Source: Asparagopsis taxiformis
Lineage: Eukaryota > Rhodophyta > Florideophyceae > Bonnemaisoniales > Bonnemaisoniaceae
Length of the DNA: 64,000 nucleotides
NCBI GenBank assembly: GCA_030407315.1
Contig: JALQPE010000092.1
Span: forward strand, 1-64,000
Direction: 5' to 3'
A program made the position numbers and the translations under genes. Positions within the stretch are counted from its first letter, which is position 1; each line of letters begins with the position of its first letter. Below, piece after piece: positions 1-10,856 of the stretch. A model generated the notes under the pieces. The model did not search any database and was not told the origin of the DNA. It saw only the letters and a program-made list of their open reading frames with translations.

Positions 1-360
1 CTCGAATCGACCGCTCTTTTAAACAACCACAGTCCCCTAGACCCTACACATTTTATCCTTCGAGCTCTGCACATCTCCACCTCGGCATCTCAAAGCTCAT
101 CCAGTGACCTGTCCACCGCCTCGCGCCCCAGACCTCACCACCACCACTGCCTCTCACATTCCGGACACCTCGCACCTTCAAGAAGGTGAAAATCCATCCT
201 CGCGGCTCAACAGCATTCTGTCCGCTATCGAACGCGACTACTAACATCAACGGTCTGCATGTCGATTCTCCAAGGTGAGAAGGGCACCATTTGAACGGCC
301 TCTTCACGGAGGACGGCATACGCGCGATGCTCGCAGCCAAGACTATATCACCATGTCGAC

Positions 361-1641
361 ATGGTGTTCCCTTTCATCGCAGCATTCATTGACACATGCT
401 GTGACGAAGTAGAGACAGCCCCCCTCACTTCCATCTGCACGCAATACTCTGACCTCGTCGCATGGGTCATGAAACGCGGTCGCATCAAGCACTGGACTGC
501 CGCCGAACTAGAAAGCCTCCAGAACTCTCCATTTCCTATTTCAAACAATCAATGCTCTCCACCCTCGGGCCGCCCATTCCACCCACAGGTCTCAAAACTT
601 TCAAGTTCATCTTCTAGAACCATCTTCCCGTGACTTGCAGAGATATGGCGCCCTGGAACACATTGATGCAGGCCCCTACGAACACTCGCATCTTCTGTTC
701 AACAAGTTATAGGAAACCTCTCGAAGGCGCTCCACAGCCATGGAAGAGACTATTCGCCACATGGAATTCTCCTTGGCCCTCCAACTGGTCACACCCTCCA
801 ACACATTGGGAACGCTACGCATGATATCGCCCACAGACGGTGCAGTACTCGTTCGCGACGGATTCCGTTGCACTGCACGACTTTGCCTCCCTGCTGCCCA
901 TGAACCCTCCTCCTCGTGCAGATATCGACGACAGCCCGATCCTGCCACTCTTTTGCCTCTGCACAACTCCTCGTTCCCGTCTGGCACCATAACGCTATTC
1001 CAGCAACTCGTGACACAGCTGCACAAGCGTTCCTCACCCGCTAGACTGCGCGCCACGGCAGAGGCCCTCCAATACTGACATGGAATTTCCGTTCACCGTG
1101 GTAAAGTCCGCCTACGTCATGGAGGGTACGTCCCAGATGCCGACGACTTTGACCCGCACAGTGGCATGCTTCGCCCCACAACGTGTCGAGGCACAAGCAG
1201 CAGCGCGTCTTTGCAACTTCATCTTCGGCCCCGCAAAGAGATCGCAGTACTCCTTTGTCGTCATCTCCGGAACTGCCGATGACTACAGAACCATATGGGT
1301 AGGGAGCGTCCTGGCACTGGTACGCCTGCCAGTCTGCAAACCTGTTTCAAACCTGTAGAACTCGCTTTCGTTCAGTATATGACCTGCTTTGCCCCAAAAC
1401 CGCTGTGGAAAAATCACTTGGGTGCATTTGTTTAAAGTGGTCCACATGGGACCCGGACAACGATCCGTTGACAGCAATGACACTGCATCCCACAGTGCAG
1501 GTGGTCCTTGGTTTGACCTCATTCCTGCATCTACTATATCTGGCCCGGGACATCGTACGAAGTAACTTTCCAGTCAGCATTTACGAAACAAATGCACTGG
1601 TCGGACCACCGTTTCTATCTCAACCTTCTACACCACACTGA
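361..1641 (+). pseudogene. Decayed transposase-like C-terminal region
   Basis: Several short open stretches in different plus-strand frames follow one another and look like pieces of one protein. The first (361-633) has a helical start and a Trp-Thr-Ala-Ala-Glu-Leu segment. Near 650-800 another frame carries YEHSHLLFNK, followed after a stop by a TSRRRSTAMEE stretch. A His-containing segment of this kind next to a Tyr-x-x-TSRR pattern is what I remember from the C-terminal part of KDZ/Plavaka-like transposases, but this is recall, not a search. Frames change at least three times up to 1641, so it is not functional. It could equally be another decayed mobile-element protein. Confidence 0.3.
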
Positions 1642-2777
1642 TTACCAGTTCACAGATGATAATGAAGAATAATCTAAATCGCAGAACTCTATTGATAATG
1701 TACTACATGATAAGCCTTCTAGCCAACGTCACAATTTACTGCACTAATTTCAACCATCCTCCATTACGCCAAACCGTTATCAGCAGTGGCTGCATGGCGC
1801 CGCTCCATGCCCCCCTACTGTGGGGCATTGATTTCTACATTCAGGGTTTGCACTCAGGTGTCCAGCATATGGTCAACGACGAAAATTTCTGCGCCAATTA
1901 GTCCTTGCGCAATCACACAATCCATTACCCACCTTTGACGTAATATTGCGATTGAATCCAATCCTCGGACACTAGAACCAGTGATGAGCAGCGGTTTACA
2001 TCATCAACGACATGAACAATTCCAGACCCCTCTCCCTTTGCCACACTTCAACAGCCTCTCTCGTCACGTACGCTTGCAAACACATGCCGTGACTGTGCCT
2101 AGTCCGCTGTTCGCTCTCGACAACGTCCGTTTCTTCCCTTGCTTGCGACCTTGGAGACAAGACATGCAGTACAACCACCATACCAACTAATTGCTGAAAA
2201 GCTACCCCCACATATTGACTGTACCGCCTTGTAAACTCCTTCTGCCGTGCCACCTCCTTTCCCCTTCGGTTCATCCAAACACTCCACAGTAGTCACTAGC
2301 CAAGCATCCAGGCGCGCCAGCGTTAGTATGCTCGTCTCTATCCATTACTTGTTCTGGTCGTATCGAATAACCCCTGAAGATGTCCAGCACATTCCACAGC
2401 TACTCGTTGTTAAACCATGCATCACCATTCACTTCCATTTCGAAGCTGTCAGGAACCATGCCTTTGCTTATCGCAGCTCTGAGAACGGTGCCGTTCGCCA
2501 CCTCCCCATATCCAAATCACCGTTGCTTTCCCGTTTCAAAAGCTTCTCAGACGCTTCGCGCTTTTGATCCTCTCGCTCGTCCATCTCAGCTCGCGTCGTC
2601 AGCATCGTGCATCTAGACATTAATTTCGTGTACCCCCGAACCGAACAATCTGTCCCTCGCATTACGCTTCCGTGCACTCATCACGTCGGACAGTTTCTGC
2701 GTCACCTTCACTTTCAATTCCTTGCTCCCCGCCACAGCCTCTTGACAGCACACACGCTGCTCCTCATCGGAAACACA
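1642..2777. other. No gene recognised
   Basis: Only short opposing ORFs with no recognisable motif or consistent frame. I see no RNA gene or structured repeat here. Confidence 0.5.
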
Positions 2778-4012
2778 TCACACACGGACTTTGACGCAGT
2801 ACGTGTCGCCCAAGTCATTCAGCAGATCACTCTCGTCTCTGTACGAAGGTGTATACCACTGCAGATTCTTGATGATATAGCCCGGAGGGGTAGCAATATA
2901 TCCTACACCGTTTTCGCTCCAAAGTGTCCCTTCTACCGGCTCTACCTCGATGGTACGTCCAGTCCAACGTCTCTGCGTTTGTTCCGCTATAGGGTCCAAG
3001 CTCCATAGTCCTCGTTCTTGCACCACTTTGTCAGGTTTTCCTCAACCGCCCTAAGAACTCCAAGGTATTTCACAGGAATGGCTTTCTGTATTTTCGACTT
3101 ACCGCCACCGTGATCACTGATTCTAACTGTTCTCGCAATTGCAGTAAGGCTGGCATTTTCCGCCTGCAGAGTCTTCACCTTAGCCTCCAACGCAACTATC
3201 TCCGTGGTGAGCGCCTTGTTTTGCTATGTCCTGGCTAAACACTTTTTTCCAGCTCCGCGATCTTCTTCTTCTGCGCATTGATGCGACTCGCCATTAAATC
3301 GATGGATTCCGGCGGATGCACCCTCTGCCCTCACCGTCCCCCATCTCCCACGCTATCGGGATATGATGTCCTCCATCGGCAATAGCCTGACGTCGCGGGG
3401 GCGTTTACGCGCATATTTGGCACCAATGACAGTCTGTTGTGACGAGGCCCGCACTCCGGCTGCTCTCTTCCCTCAGTACCACCTGACCGCCGATGATAGT
3501 TGGCATCCTGTGAACGTTGCTCAGAAACAACATCCCTTGCCGCTATCCTCGGGTCCCTGACTGCATTACCTGCTGGGGCTGATGTACTCGGCATAGTTGG
3601 CGCAGTGGGGGTCACAGCCTCCAGTGTCTCGCGAACCCCCGGCTGGGACTCCGTCTGCAGCACCTCCGCATCTGCCAACCCGGGAGGAACTACCTTTGCC
3701 ATAGCACTCTGCCGCAATTCCAACATGTTTTGAGCCACTATCATGTCATCATCATGATGTTCACTGTCCCTGCGAGCACGCTTGCCTCGGTCAAGCCCCA
3801 TCTCTCTCCGCCGTTCCTCCTTCCTCACTTTCTCGCTGCGGATCCCCAGTTCTGCGCCGGTCCGTCTTGCGACTACCGACCGCGGTTTCAATGCTGCCGG
3901 TAGGCCCAGACCGCTTCTTCGCACGGGATTGTCGGGCACTCGATACAGCAGCTGCTGACCTTTTTCTGGAGGCCCGGAGGCTTTGGAGCTTTCTTCGCAA
4001 TACGCGGCGGCA
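2778..4012 (-). pseudogene. Decayed basic/coiled-coil protein gene
   Basis: Read on the minus strand from an ATG at 4012, three frames together give a plausible protein. It opens with a Lys/Arg/Ala/Ser-rich basic N-terminus (starting MPPRIAKKAPKPPG). A charged segment with an EKVRKEERRREMG stretch and an acidic EHHDDD patch follows (ORF 3331-4092). A Ser/Thr/Pro/Ala linker then leads to a coiled coil near 3290-3120 with KIAELEKS and then EIVALEAKVKTLQAEN. A Trp-rich tail runs down to 2778. Frame changes near 3960, 3860 and 3230 show decay. I do not recognise the family. It resembles family X genes only in having an N-terminal coiled coil. It lies just outside the repeat at 4244, so it is probably not part of the 4.2-8.4 kb element. 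Confidence 0.35.
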
Positions 4013-4243
4013 TAATGAAGCCTTCCGGAAGCGATGGAAGGATTGAGTTTGCCGAGATACAAAAAAGATTGCTGTATAGTGTCGGTAACCACAACGGTCT
4101 GCGATGAACGTTCAGGTCAGGTCAAGTACGGAGAATACGCCACAGCCCAGATTGTATACGGTAGGCAGTCATCAACAGTATTTAATGAGGTACAATTACA
4201 GCTGTCGAGCTAGGCCGCGAGCACCCCTATGTCCGGAAGACGT

Positions 4244-4445
4244 CCTGATTTGAATTAAAATTTGGGCTATTCTCAAAACATGCACATGTGAACATGTTTT
4301 TGAGATGGGGGTGTGCCGTACGGCACAATCGACCGCTGAAATCGATGTTTTTTGCAATTTTTTTTTCTGCCCTGAATTGTAGAATTTCTGGGCTGGACAG
4401 CAATGCAACTGAGCTGGACATCCACCGGGCGTCCATTTCAACTTG
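4244..4445 (-). repeat. R1 repeat, copy A (inverted, left end)
   Basis: About 200 bp, inverse orientation to the copy at 8180-8379. It contains a hairpin made of CTCAAAA(A)CATG and CATGTTTTTGAG, the palindrome GTGCCGTACGGCAC, an AGAATTTCTGGGCTGG segment, and an inner edge of GAGCTGGACATCCACC. With copy B it makes a terminal inverted repeat around the methyltransferase-SET pseudogene. I see no clear target-site duplication. Confidence 0.85.
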
Positions 4446-4668
4446 GTCTTGTATTTTGCATCTGCACGCATAACAGCATCCAAGCAGTCAGGTTCACTGC
4501 TCGGACGAAGTGCACCTAGAGTGTGAACGATTGGTTTTTGACAGGCGAGTACTGCTCAATAGGTTTCACCCTGGACTAATGGTGGCTGGACATGCTGCAT
4601 TATATGATATACTTCAACTCTGGAACGTAGCTTTATTTGTAGTCGAAATGAAAATGTCTTTCGTGACC

Positions 4669-7600
4669 CTAATTCCATGCTCTAAACGCTGTCCCATAAT
4701 GAACGTAGAGCTCCTGCCCCGGACGGATATCGCGGATTGCACGTACTACAATGTCTTCGGATTTTCTAGGTCCTTCGCCTTGAGCTTCTTCCCCGTCGAA
4801 CCGCTGCTGTAGTTCTCGACAAACTCGACGTTGGCCATCCGCCTGGTGTCTTCCGCCGGAGTGTCCTCACCTCGCAAATACCGCGGGTCGTTGATGAACT
4901 GCGCCGAACAGAACGGAGCCGGAACAATCCAAATTGGATGCTCGATGTTTTCGTCGTCCTCCGCTGTTGCATACAGCTTGATGGCATACATCAAGAATGT
5001 TTCCTTCGTTATCGCCAGTGACCCTCTCCGTACGCGAACCTCATCGACTCCTTGCTCATATCAGAGTACACAACAGTTCCGTAGTATGCACATACTTCGT
5101 CGCCAACATTAAATGTCTGTTCAGCGAAGAGCCCTCTTCCTGCATTTGGATGCTTAATCAGCGATGGTCGACGCTCAATTTTTTCGCAACACAATCGTGT
5201 GCCCGCATCACGCGAGGGTTTTCAGTTTGCAACCAGCGGCGCAGGGAAGGTGGCCAATAATGTACCGGTTTTTCATGTGCTCGTGCGACGCAATCGACTC
5301 TGGGCACAGCTGCCAGGTACTGCCGAATATATTCGGGAACCTCTGGTACAGGGGAAGGCCAGGTGGGGGTTCGATGATCCTGCGTTTCCCTCTGGTGTAC
5401 GCATCGTGACAGAGGGGGACGCCAAGAACTTCTCAGCACTCTGTTTTTCGCTTCTGTCGTGACCCTCATGTCAGTGTTGTTTGAAAGAATTACACGTGAC
5501 ATGAGAGCACACAGCTTTGGAAGCGATCGTGCCACACACAATTTGTCCATGTCACTGCCGACGAAAACACGGTGCTCAGGCAAGCTCATAGCTGCTTTTC
5601 CCGTTGCGAAAGTGCCAGAGAATGGATCGACAACAATATCACCAGGCTGTGAATGCTGGCTGATCAACTCCATCATGAGAGCGACGCTCTTCTGCTCTGC
5701 ACGAACTCTGACCGTAGCACCGGTTGTGCTCCTTGTTCGCCACACCATCTCATTCGAATCGATGGCGGGCATATTGATGGTGACGTTGCACCACGCCGGG
5801 TACGTGCCGTCCCATGTATCCGTGGTTCCTATAGGCCACCATCTCGCTTCCAGTCTTGAACGACCTCTCGCTCCAGAAGTGGATAGCGTTGGTACCCGCT
5901 ACTTTCTCTTCCGCCCCGGCATTTGATAGAGGTGCCCAGGTAGTCGGACAAACAACAGAGGTACCTCGTCAACGAAGAAAACTGAATTCCGAACGACGTC
6001 CTCCTCCTCCTCGTCTCGTCATCCTCCTCATCCGCACTTTCTTCGCCACTGTGCTGCGATGCTTCGGAGTCCGAATTCATGGACGTAACCTCTTCTTCAT
6101 CCGACCCGTCATCACTGGCAGCAGCATCGGTTGGGCCTTCTGACTGCGGTCCTTTGTACGTTTCCAAGTAATGGAACCATTCGTAGAACTGCAAAACGGA
6201 GCAGAACACGATGCCGTGGCCACCGGGGCACAGCTCGTCAAACACTTCGATGCTAGCCTGCATATCTTCTGCAGTTAGCCTGTCGTACGAAGAGTTGGAA
6301 TCGTTCCTTTACGACGAACATTGTAGGGCGGATCAGTCAGAATGAGCTGAACGTTGCCCGTGATGGGCACGTGTTCTCGGCTCTCGTCGGCACTGACCAA
6401 ATCTTCGAAAGGGACGTCGTACACCCGGCAATACTGACTCATTTTCGAAAGAAAGTCCTTTGCGAGAGCCTGCCCTTCACTTTCCTGCTCTTCTGTCGCA
6501 TGGGGTGACGGTGACGGGGGAGACGGCCCTTGGGCAGTAAGACTGGTCCTCCCAGATCCAAGTTGAAGCCTGGTTGTGTGTCTTGTCGACGGAACCAACC
6601 TCTCCCCTCCTGTGTTTGCGACGAGTGGGAGTGTCATCAACCGGCTTGGGGACCTTTTCTGCGTCCGCGGCTTGTGGTGCCGGCGGCGGAGGACAGCCAT
6701 AACGTCTTCGTCGAGGGTGTCAAAGTACGCTGGCAGCTTGTCCGGATTTCCGCTTGACAAGTATATTTCCAGCGCCCCCAGCGGTCGGACTCCGGCCAGG
6801 TGTACAGGTCCGGGTTGACGATAAGAAACTGCAACCGTCGAAGAACTTCCTCACAAGGTCCCTAAATGCACTGTGCTGCGCACTGGTTCTTGTCTCTACT
6901 TTTCCACCATATCCATCAGGATGAGATAGGGGAGCTTTGTCGTGGTAGAGATTCTAGCTTTCTGCTCCTCGGTGCGAATAGACCTTCATCGAGCACGTCA
7001 AAACAATGCTCACTGCTGTCGAAATGATGTACGGCCCATCAACTCTTCGAAGCTGGAAAACTTTGCGGCGAAGGCCACATCGGTCCAAGCATGGTATAAA
7101 ACTTGAACCACGTAACAGCTCGATTAGTGCTTTTCCGATGGGCTGGGACGCGTGCGGCTTCGTTCCCCTCTTCGGCCGCGTCGCCTATTCGGCGACGCGG
7201 CAGGTTCTTGTTGTGATTTCGGATGATAGACAACGCTTGGAAATACATCAATACCTCGAACGTTTCCGGTGGAGCAAGAACGAAGGCGCTTGGTTCCCCC
7301 GCTGCGGCGCCTGTAGTGGCGAAGGAAGCATGTTACATCCAATAAGGAAGGTCTGCGGCACGATCCCAGAAAGGATGCAGTGCTCAACCCATTGCCCGAT
7401 ACGCTCATCCTGTCTTGAAAACTCGGCAATGGTAATGCCAGACGAACAATCTGCTTGGCTCGCTCAACGTTCATCTCTGCCATGACGATTTCGGCAACAT
7501 CCGCCTCGACTCCAGCATTCTTCGAACGACCGCTGAAGGCCATGCTGAGTCGACCTTGCAGCGCCAGAAATTGTTCTTCCGTGCCCTGCGCAACCCAAGC

Positions 7601-7849
7601 GCCAAGGTCCGCGTATGTGAAACCTCCCGGCTTGTCCGTCAAGTCTGCGAAACTTGAGTGGGCGAACAAATCCAGCAAGAGGCGGAGGAAGTCTTTGCCA
7701 GCGAGAGTAGTTTCGCGGGCGGCGCGACCTACGTTTCGACGTGTACCCATGTCACTAGAATCCTCCCAAGGGCTAGCGGGTTCGCGCAGAATTGGCACGG
7801 TTGCGTCGTCAACGATCGGATTGCTGTTGCGCCTGCGCTTATTCGTCAT
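4669..7849 (-). pseudogene. Broken DNA methyltransferase-SET fusion gene
   Basis: Reading from an ATG at 7849, successive minus-strand frames give: an unrecognised N-terminus (MTNKRRRN), a methyltransferase motif IV (LILTDPPYNVRRKG, near 6310), a CPGGHGIVF strand (near 6220), motif I (VVDPFSGTFATGKAAM, near 5600), then a SET domain. The SET part has GRGLFAEQTF near 5130, IWIVPAPF near 4920, and a final IRDIRPGQELYVHYG just before a TAG at 4669-4671. Order IV then I marks a beta-class N4-cytosine or N6-adenine amino-methyltransferase. Motifs align with the intact gene at 50002-53469, but I find no ParB-like domain in the N-terminus. At least four frame changes break it; the last, near 4750, looks like a one-base loss. 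R1 copies lie about 220 and 330 bp outside the gene on either side. Confidence 0.75.
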
Positions 7850-8179
7850 AATGGAATGAGTGGAAATTCGGTACAGGATGGCGACCGCTCGGCGAGACAG
7901 TCAAATTTGACGACGTATCTCGTGACGTTTGCACTCTTTCGTGAGGAACACTGGTTGATATCGAACGGAACAGAGTATACGGGTACACAGCACTGGAAAG
8001 GTCTTGAAACCCGTAACCGGTGTAGGTAATAAGTTGTGACGGATACGTGGTAGAGAAAAAATTTAAAAAGATTGTGATTCCCTGTCTTTGAGTGTTGTAC
8101 TGCACGGCCGCCATGGCGGCTGTGACTGCAGTCACATAGGTTGTCACAGGTGCATCACGCTTACCAGGTGAGCGACATC

Positions 8180-8379
8180 CGGACGGCCACTGGACATGGG
8201 GATGTCCAGCTCAGATGCATTGCTGGCCAGACCAGAAATTCTACAATTTCGGGCAGAAAAAATATTGCAAAAAACATCGATTTCGGCGGTCGATTGTGCC
8301 GTACGGCACATCCCCATCTCAAAAACATGTTCACATGTGCATGTTTTTGAGAATAGCCCAAATTTTAATTCAAATCAGG
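8180..8379 (+). repeat. R1 repeat, copy B (right end)
   Basis: Same sequence as copy A in opposite orientation, ending in CCCAAATTTTAATTCAAATCAGG. It holds the same palindrome GTGCCGTACGGCAC and the CTCAAAAACATG/CATGTTTTTGAG hairpin. The two copies enclose about 3.7 kb holding the broken methyltransferase-SET gene. Confidence 0.85.
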
Positions 8380-8644
8380 ATGCAGATATTCGTCTTCTAG
8401 CATTGTCAGAACACATTCGTATAACCACATTTGGAGAACCTGAGCCCAGAGCTATCGGTTTTGGCGGGAGCTAAGCCATATCTCATATAATCAGTAACTA
8501 CTTCCCGCCAGCTGAGTGGTGGAACCCCTGCTATTTCTACCAACGAGACATACGGGGTGTCAACTCGGCAATCGTATATGATTTGGGTGCTAAATTTATT
8601 CAAGAGACGAATGGGCTTCGAAAAGGAGCCCAACAACGTCTTCT

Positions 8645-8970
8645 TGTGATCCATGGGTATAGGACTACTCTATTCTTCTCCAGGCTTCCACCATAGCCTC
8701 CTCCACCTCCGTTAATGGAAGAATATCCGAACCGCACCTCAACATGTTCTCTTGTGATCCATGGGTACTGACATCTCACATGTTCTCCAGGCTTCCACCA
8801 TAGCCTCCTCCACCTCCGTTAATGGAAAGAATATCCGAACCGGACCTGAACATGTGTTTCTTCTCATCCATGGGTACTGACATCTCACATGTTCTCAACA
8901 TGTGAGATGTCAGTACCGGAGAAGTTCTCCAGGCTTCCTCCGTAGCCACCTCCTCCACCTCCGTCTGTGG
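8645..8970 (+). repeat. Three tandem units of about 110 bp
   Basis: Units start at GATCCATGGGTA (8648, 8756) and CATCCATGGGTA (8867). Each has a CTCCAGGCTTCC segment and a CCTCCTCCACCTCCGT segment. Unit 3 carries an extra insertion that makes a hairpin (see 8874-8916). Confidence 0.8.
8874..8916. repeat. Perfect 20-bp-arm hairpin inside tandem unit 3
   Basis: The left arm GTACTGACATCTCACATGTT is followed by a 3-base loop (CTC) and its exact reverse complement. Unit 2 lacks the right arm, so the hairpin arose by inserting an inverted copy of adjacent sequence. Confidence 0.9.
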
Positions 8971-9456
8971 GAATCAACACAACATCACCACTGCGTCTTA
9001 CCTCACATCCACATCTCTCCGGGATGAAAACGGACGGACGACATAGGGTTTGTAGACGTTTAGAATCTTGTTAGAAAAAAGTAAACGAAAGAGAAGTTCT
9101 CTTTCATGAATGATATCTCGTCCCTGTCGCAATATGTTCCATTTTCATTTTCTCGGGTTGCACACCCATCATGGGTGATCAAGGCCTGGATCGAACCCTC
9201 CGAGGGTCTTCGATGGATAGGACAGATAGTGGAAGGCTTTTAAGCCTGTGACCAAGCGGCTATTGATTGGTTGGAGGAAGGAAATTACAGAGGAAATATA
9301 GCTGAGTACGGTGCTCGCGATAGCTGTTAGGTTAAAGTCAAATATGTTTTTCGATTATTTTTCGTACGGAAATGGCTTCGAAAAGACGATGGAGAGCATC
9401 GTCATGAAGGAGAGGATTCTTTCTGCTTGTTAGAATCGGTTTAGAGGAGATAGCTA
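8971..9456. other. No gene recognised
   Basis: About 490 bp between the tandem repeat and the R1 array. I see no ORF with support and no RNA gene. Confidence 0.5.
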
Positions 9457-10510
9457 ATGCATTACTGGCCAGCCCAGAACTTGTAGAATTTCGGGCAGGA
9501 AAAAAATTGCAAAATTTATCGATTTAGGCGGTCGAAAGTGCCGTACGGCACACCCCATCTCAAAAACATGTTCACATGTGCATGTTTTTGAGAATAGCCC
9601 AAATTTTAATTCAAATCAAGGTGTCTAATTTGCCACAACGGCCCCAGGAACCGGAGCCGCCGCCCCGAGTGGGGTTGTCACTGGCTTCTGTAGGCACTAA
9701 CTGTAAGGCTAAATGGCGTCTGACGAAGGGTCAATTTCAGGCTCAATATGCCAGGGACAGGTCTTGGTCCTTGTTCCATCATGGTCCCGCCTCACTCTCT
9801 CACGACCAACCTGAAATGGACGTCCGGTGGATGTCCAGCTCGATTGCACTGCTGGCCAGCCCAGAAATTCTAAAATTTCGGGCACAAAAAATTGTAAAAA
9901 ATCATCGATTTGGGCGGGTCGATTGTGCCGTACGGCACACCCCCATCTCAAAAACATGTTCACATGTGCATGTTTTTGAGAATAGCCCAAATTTTAATTC
10001 AAATCAGGGTGTCTAATTTGGCCACAACGGCCCCAGGAACCGGAGCCGCCGCCCCGAGCGGGGTCATCACTGGCTTCTGTAAGCACTAACTGTAGGCTAA
10101 ATGGCGCCGAAAGATGGGTCGATTCCAGGCTTCAAGCCTAAGTTATGCTAGGTACGCATCTTCTTCCGTGTTTCATAATGGTCCCGCCTTACTCCCTCAA
10201 CACAAACACTACTCACCCATCACGTTACTCATATTCCGTGCACTTTATATTAGTAGTGATCCCGCCTGCTTAGTTACTGCAATGCGTGGATGTAGGCAGC
10301 ACACGATCAACCTGAAATGGACGTCCGGTGGATGTCCAGCTCGATTGCACTGCTGGCCAGCCCAGAAATTCTAAAATTTCGGGCACAAAAAATCTTGCAA
10401 AAATCAACGATTTCGGCAGGTCGATTGTGCCGTACGGCACACCCCCATCTCAAAAACATGTTCACATGTGCATGTTTTTGAGAATAGCCCAAATTTTAAC
10501 TCAAATCAGG
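9457..10510 (+). repeat. R1 repeat array, copies C, D and E
   Basis: Three plus-strand copies: C (core about 9457-9620), D (9804-10008) and E (10305-10510). C and D are each followed by the same 180-200 bp tail (GTGTCTAATTTGGCCACAAC onward, with a GCCGCCCCGAGCGGGG hairpin), giving tandem units of roughly 350-500 bp. D and E carry the fullest inner edge (CCTGAAATGGACGTCCGGTG). E lies about 350 bp upstream of the ParB-like/dioxygenase start codon. Confidence 0.85.
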
Positions 10511-10856
10511 GTGTTCCCCGGATAAAGGGGTGCTCGCAGCCGCCCCAAAAGCCGCCTAGCTTGACAGCTGTAATTTTAACACATTACACATCAAGGACAC
10601 TGCCTGCTTCACGCCACCTCGTCAGGTTTCGAGAGCCCGACTCGGGCCCGTTCCGAACGGACACTCACATCTCGATTGCCTGTCTTGCATTCCAGCGGTC
10701 ACGATAGGTGTGTACCTAACAAAATTTCGGTTGTATTGTGTTATTATTTCCAGCGATTGGCGTTCACGACCATTCTTCAAGCAACGTGAAACCTACCATC
10801 CACATCACTCGAATACGTCAACGTCAACCATCTCTTTTACTTTCCAACTCAACAAC

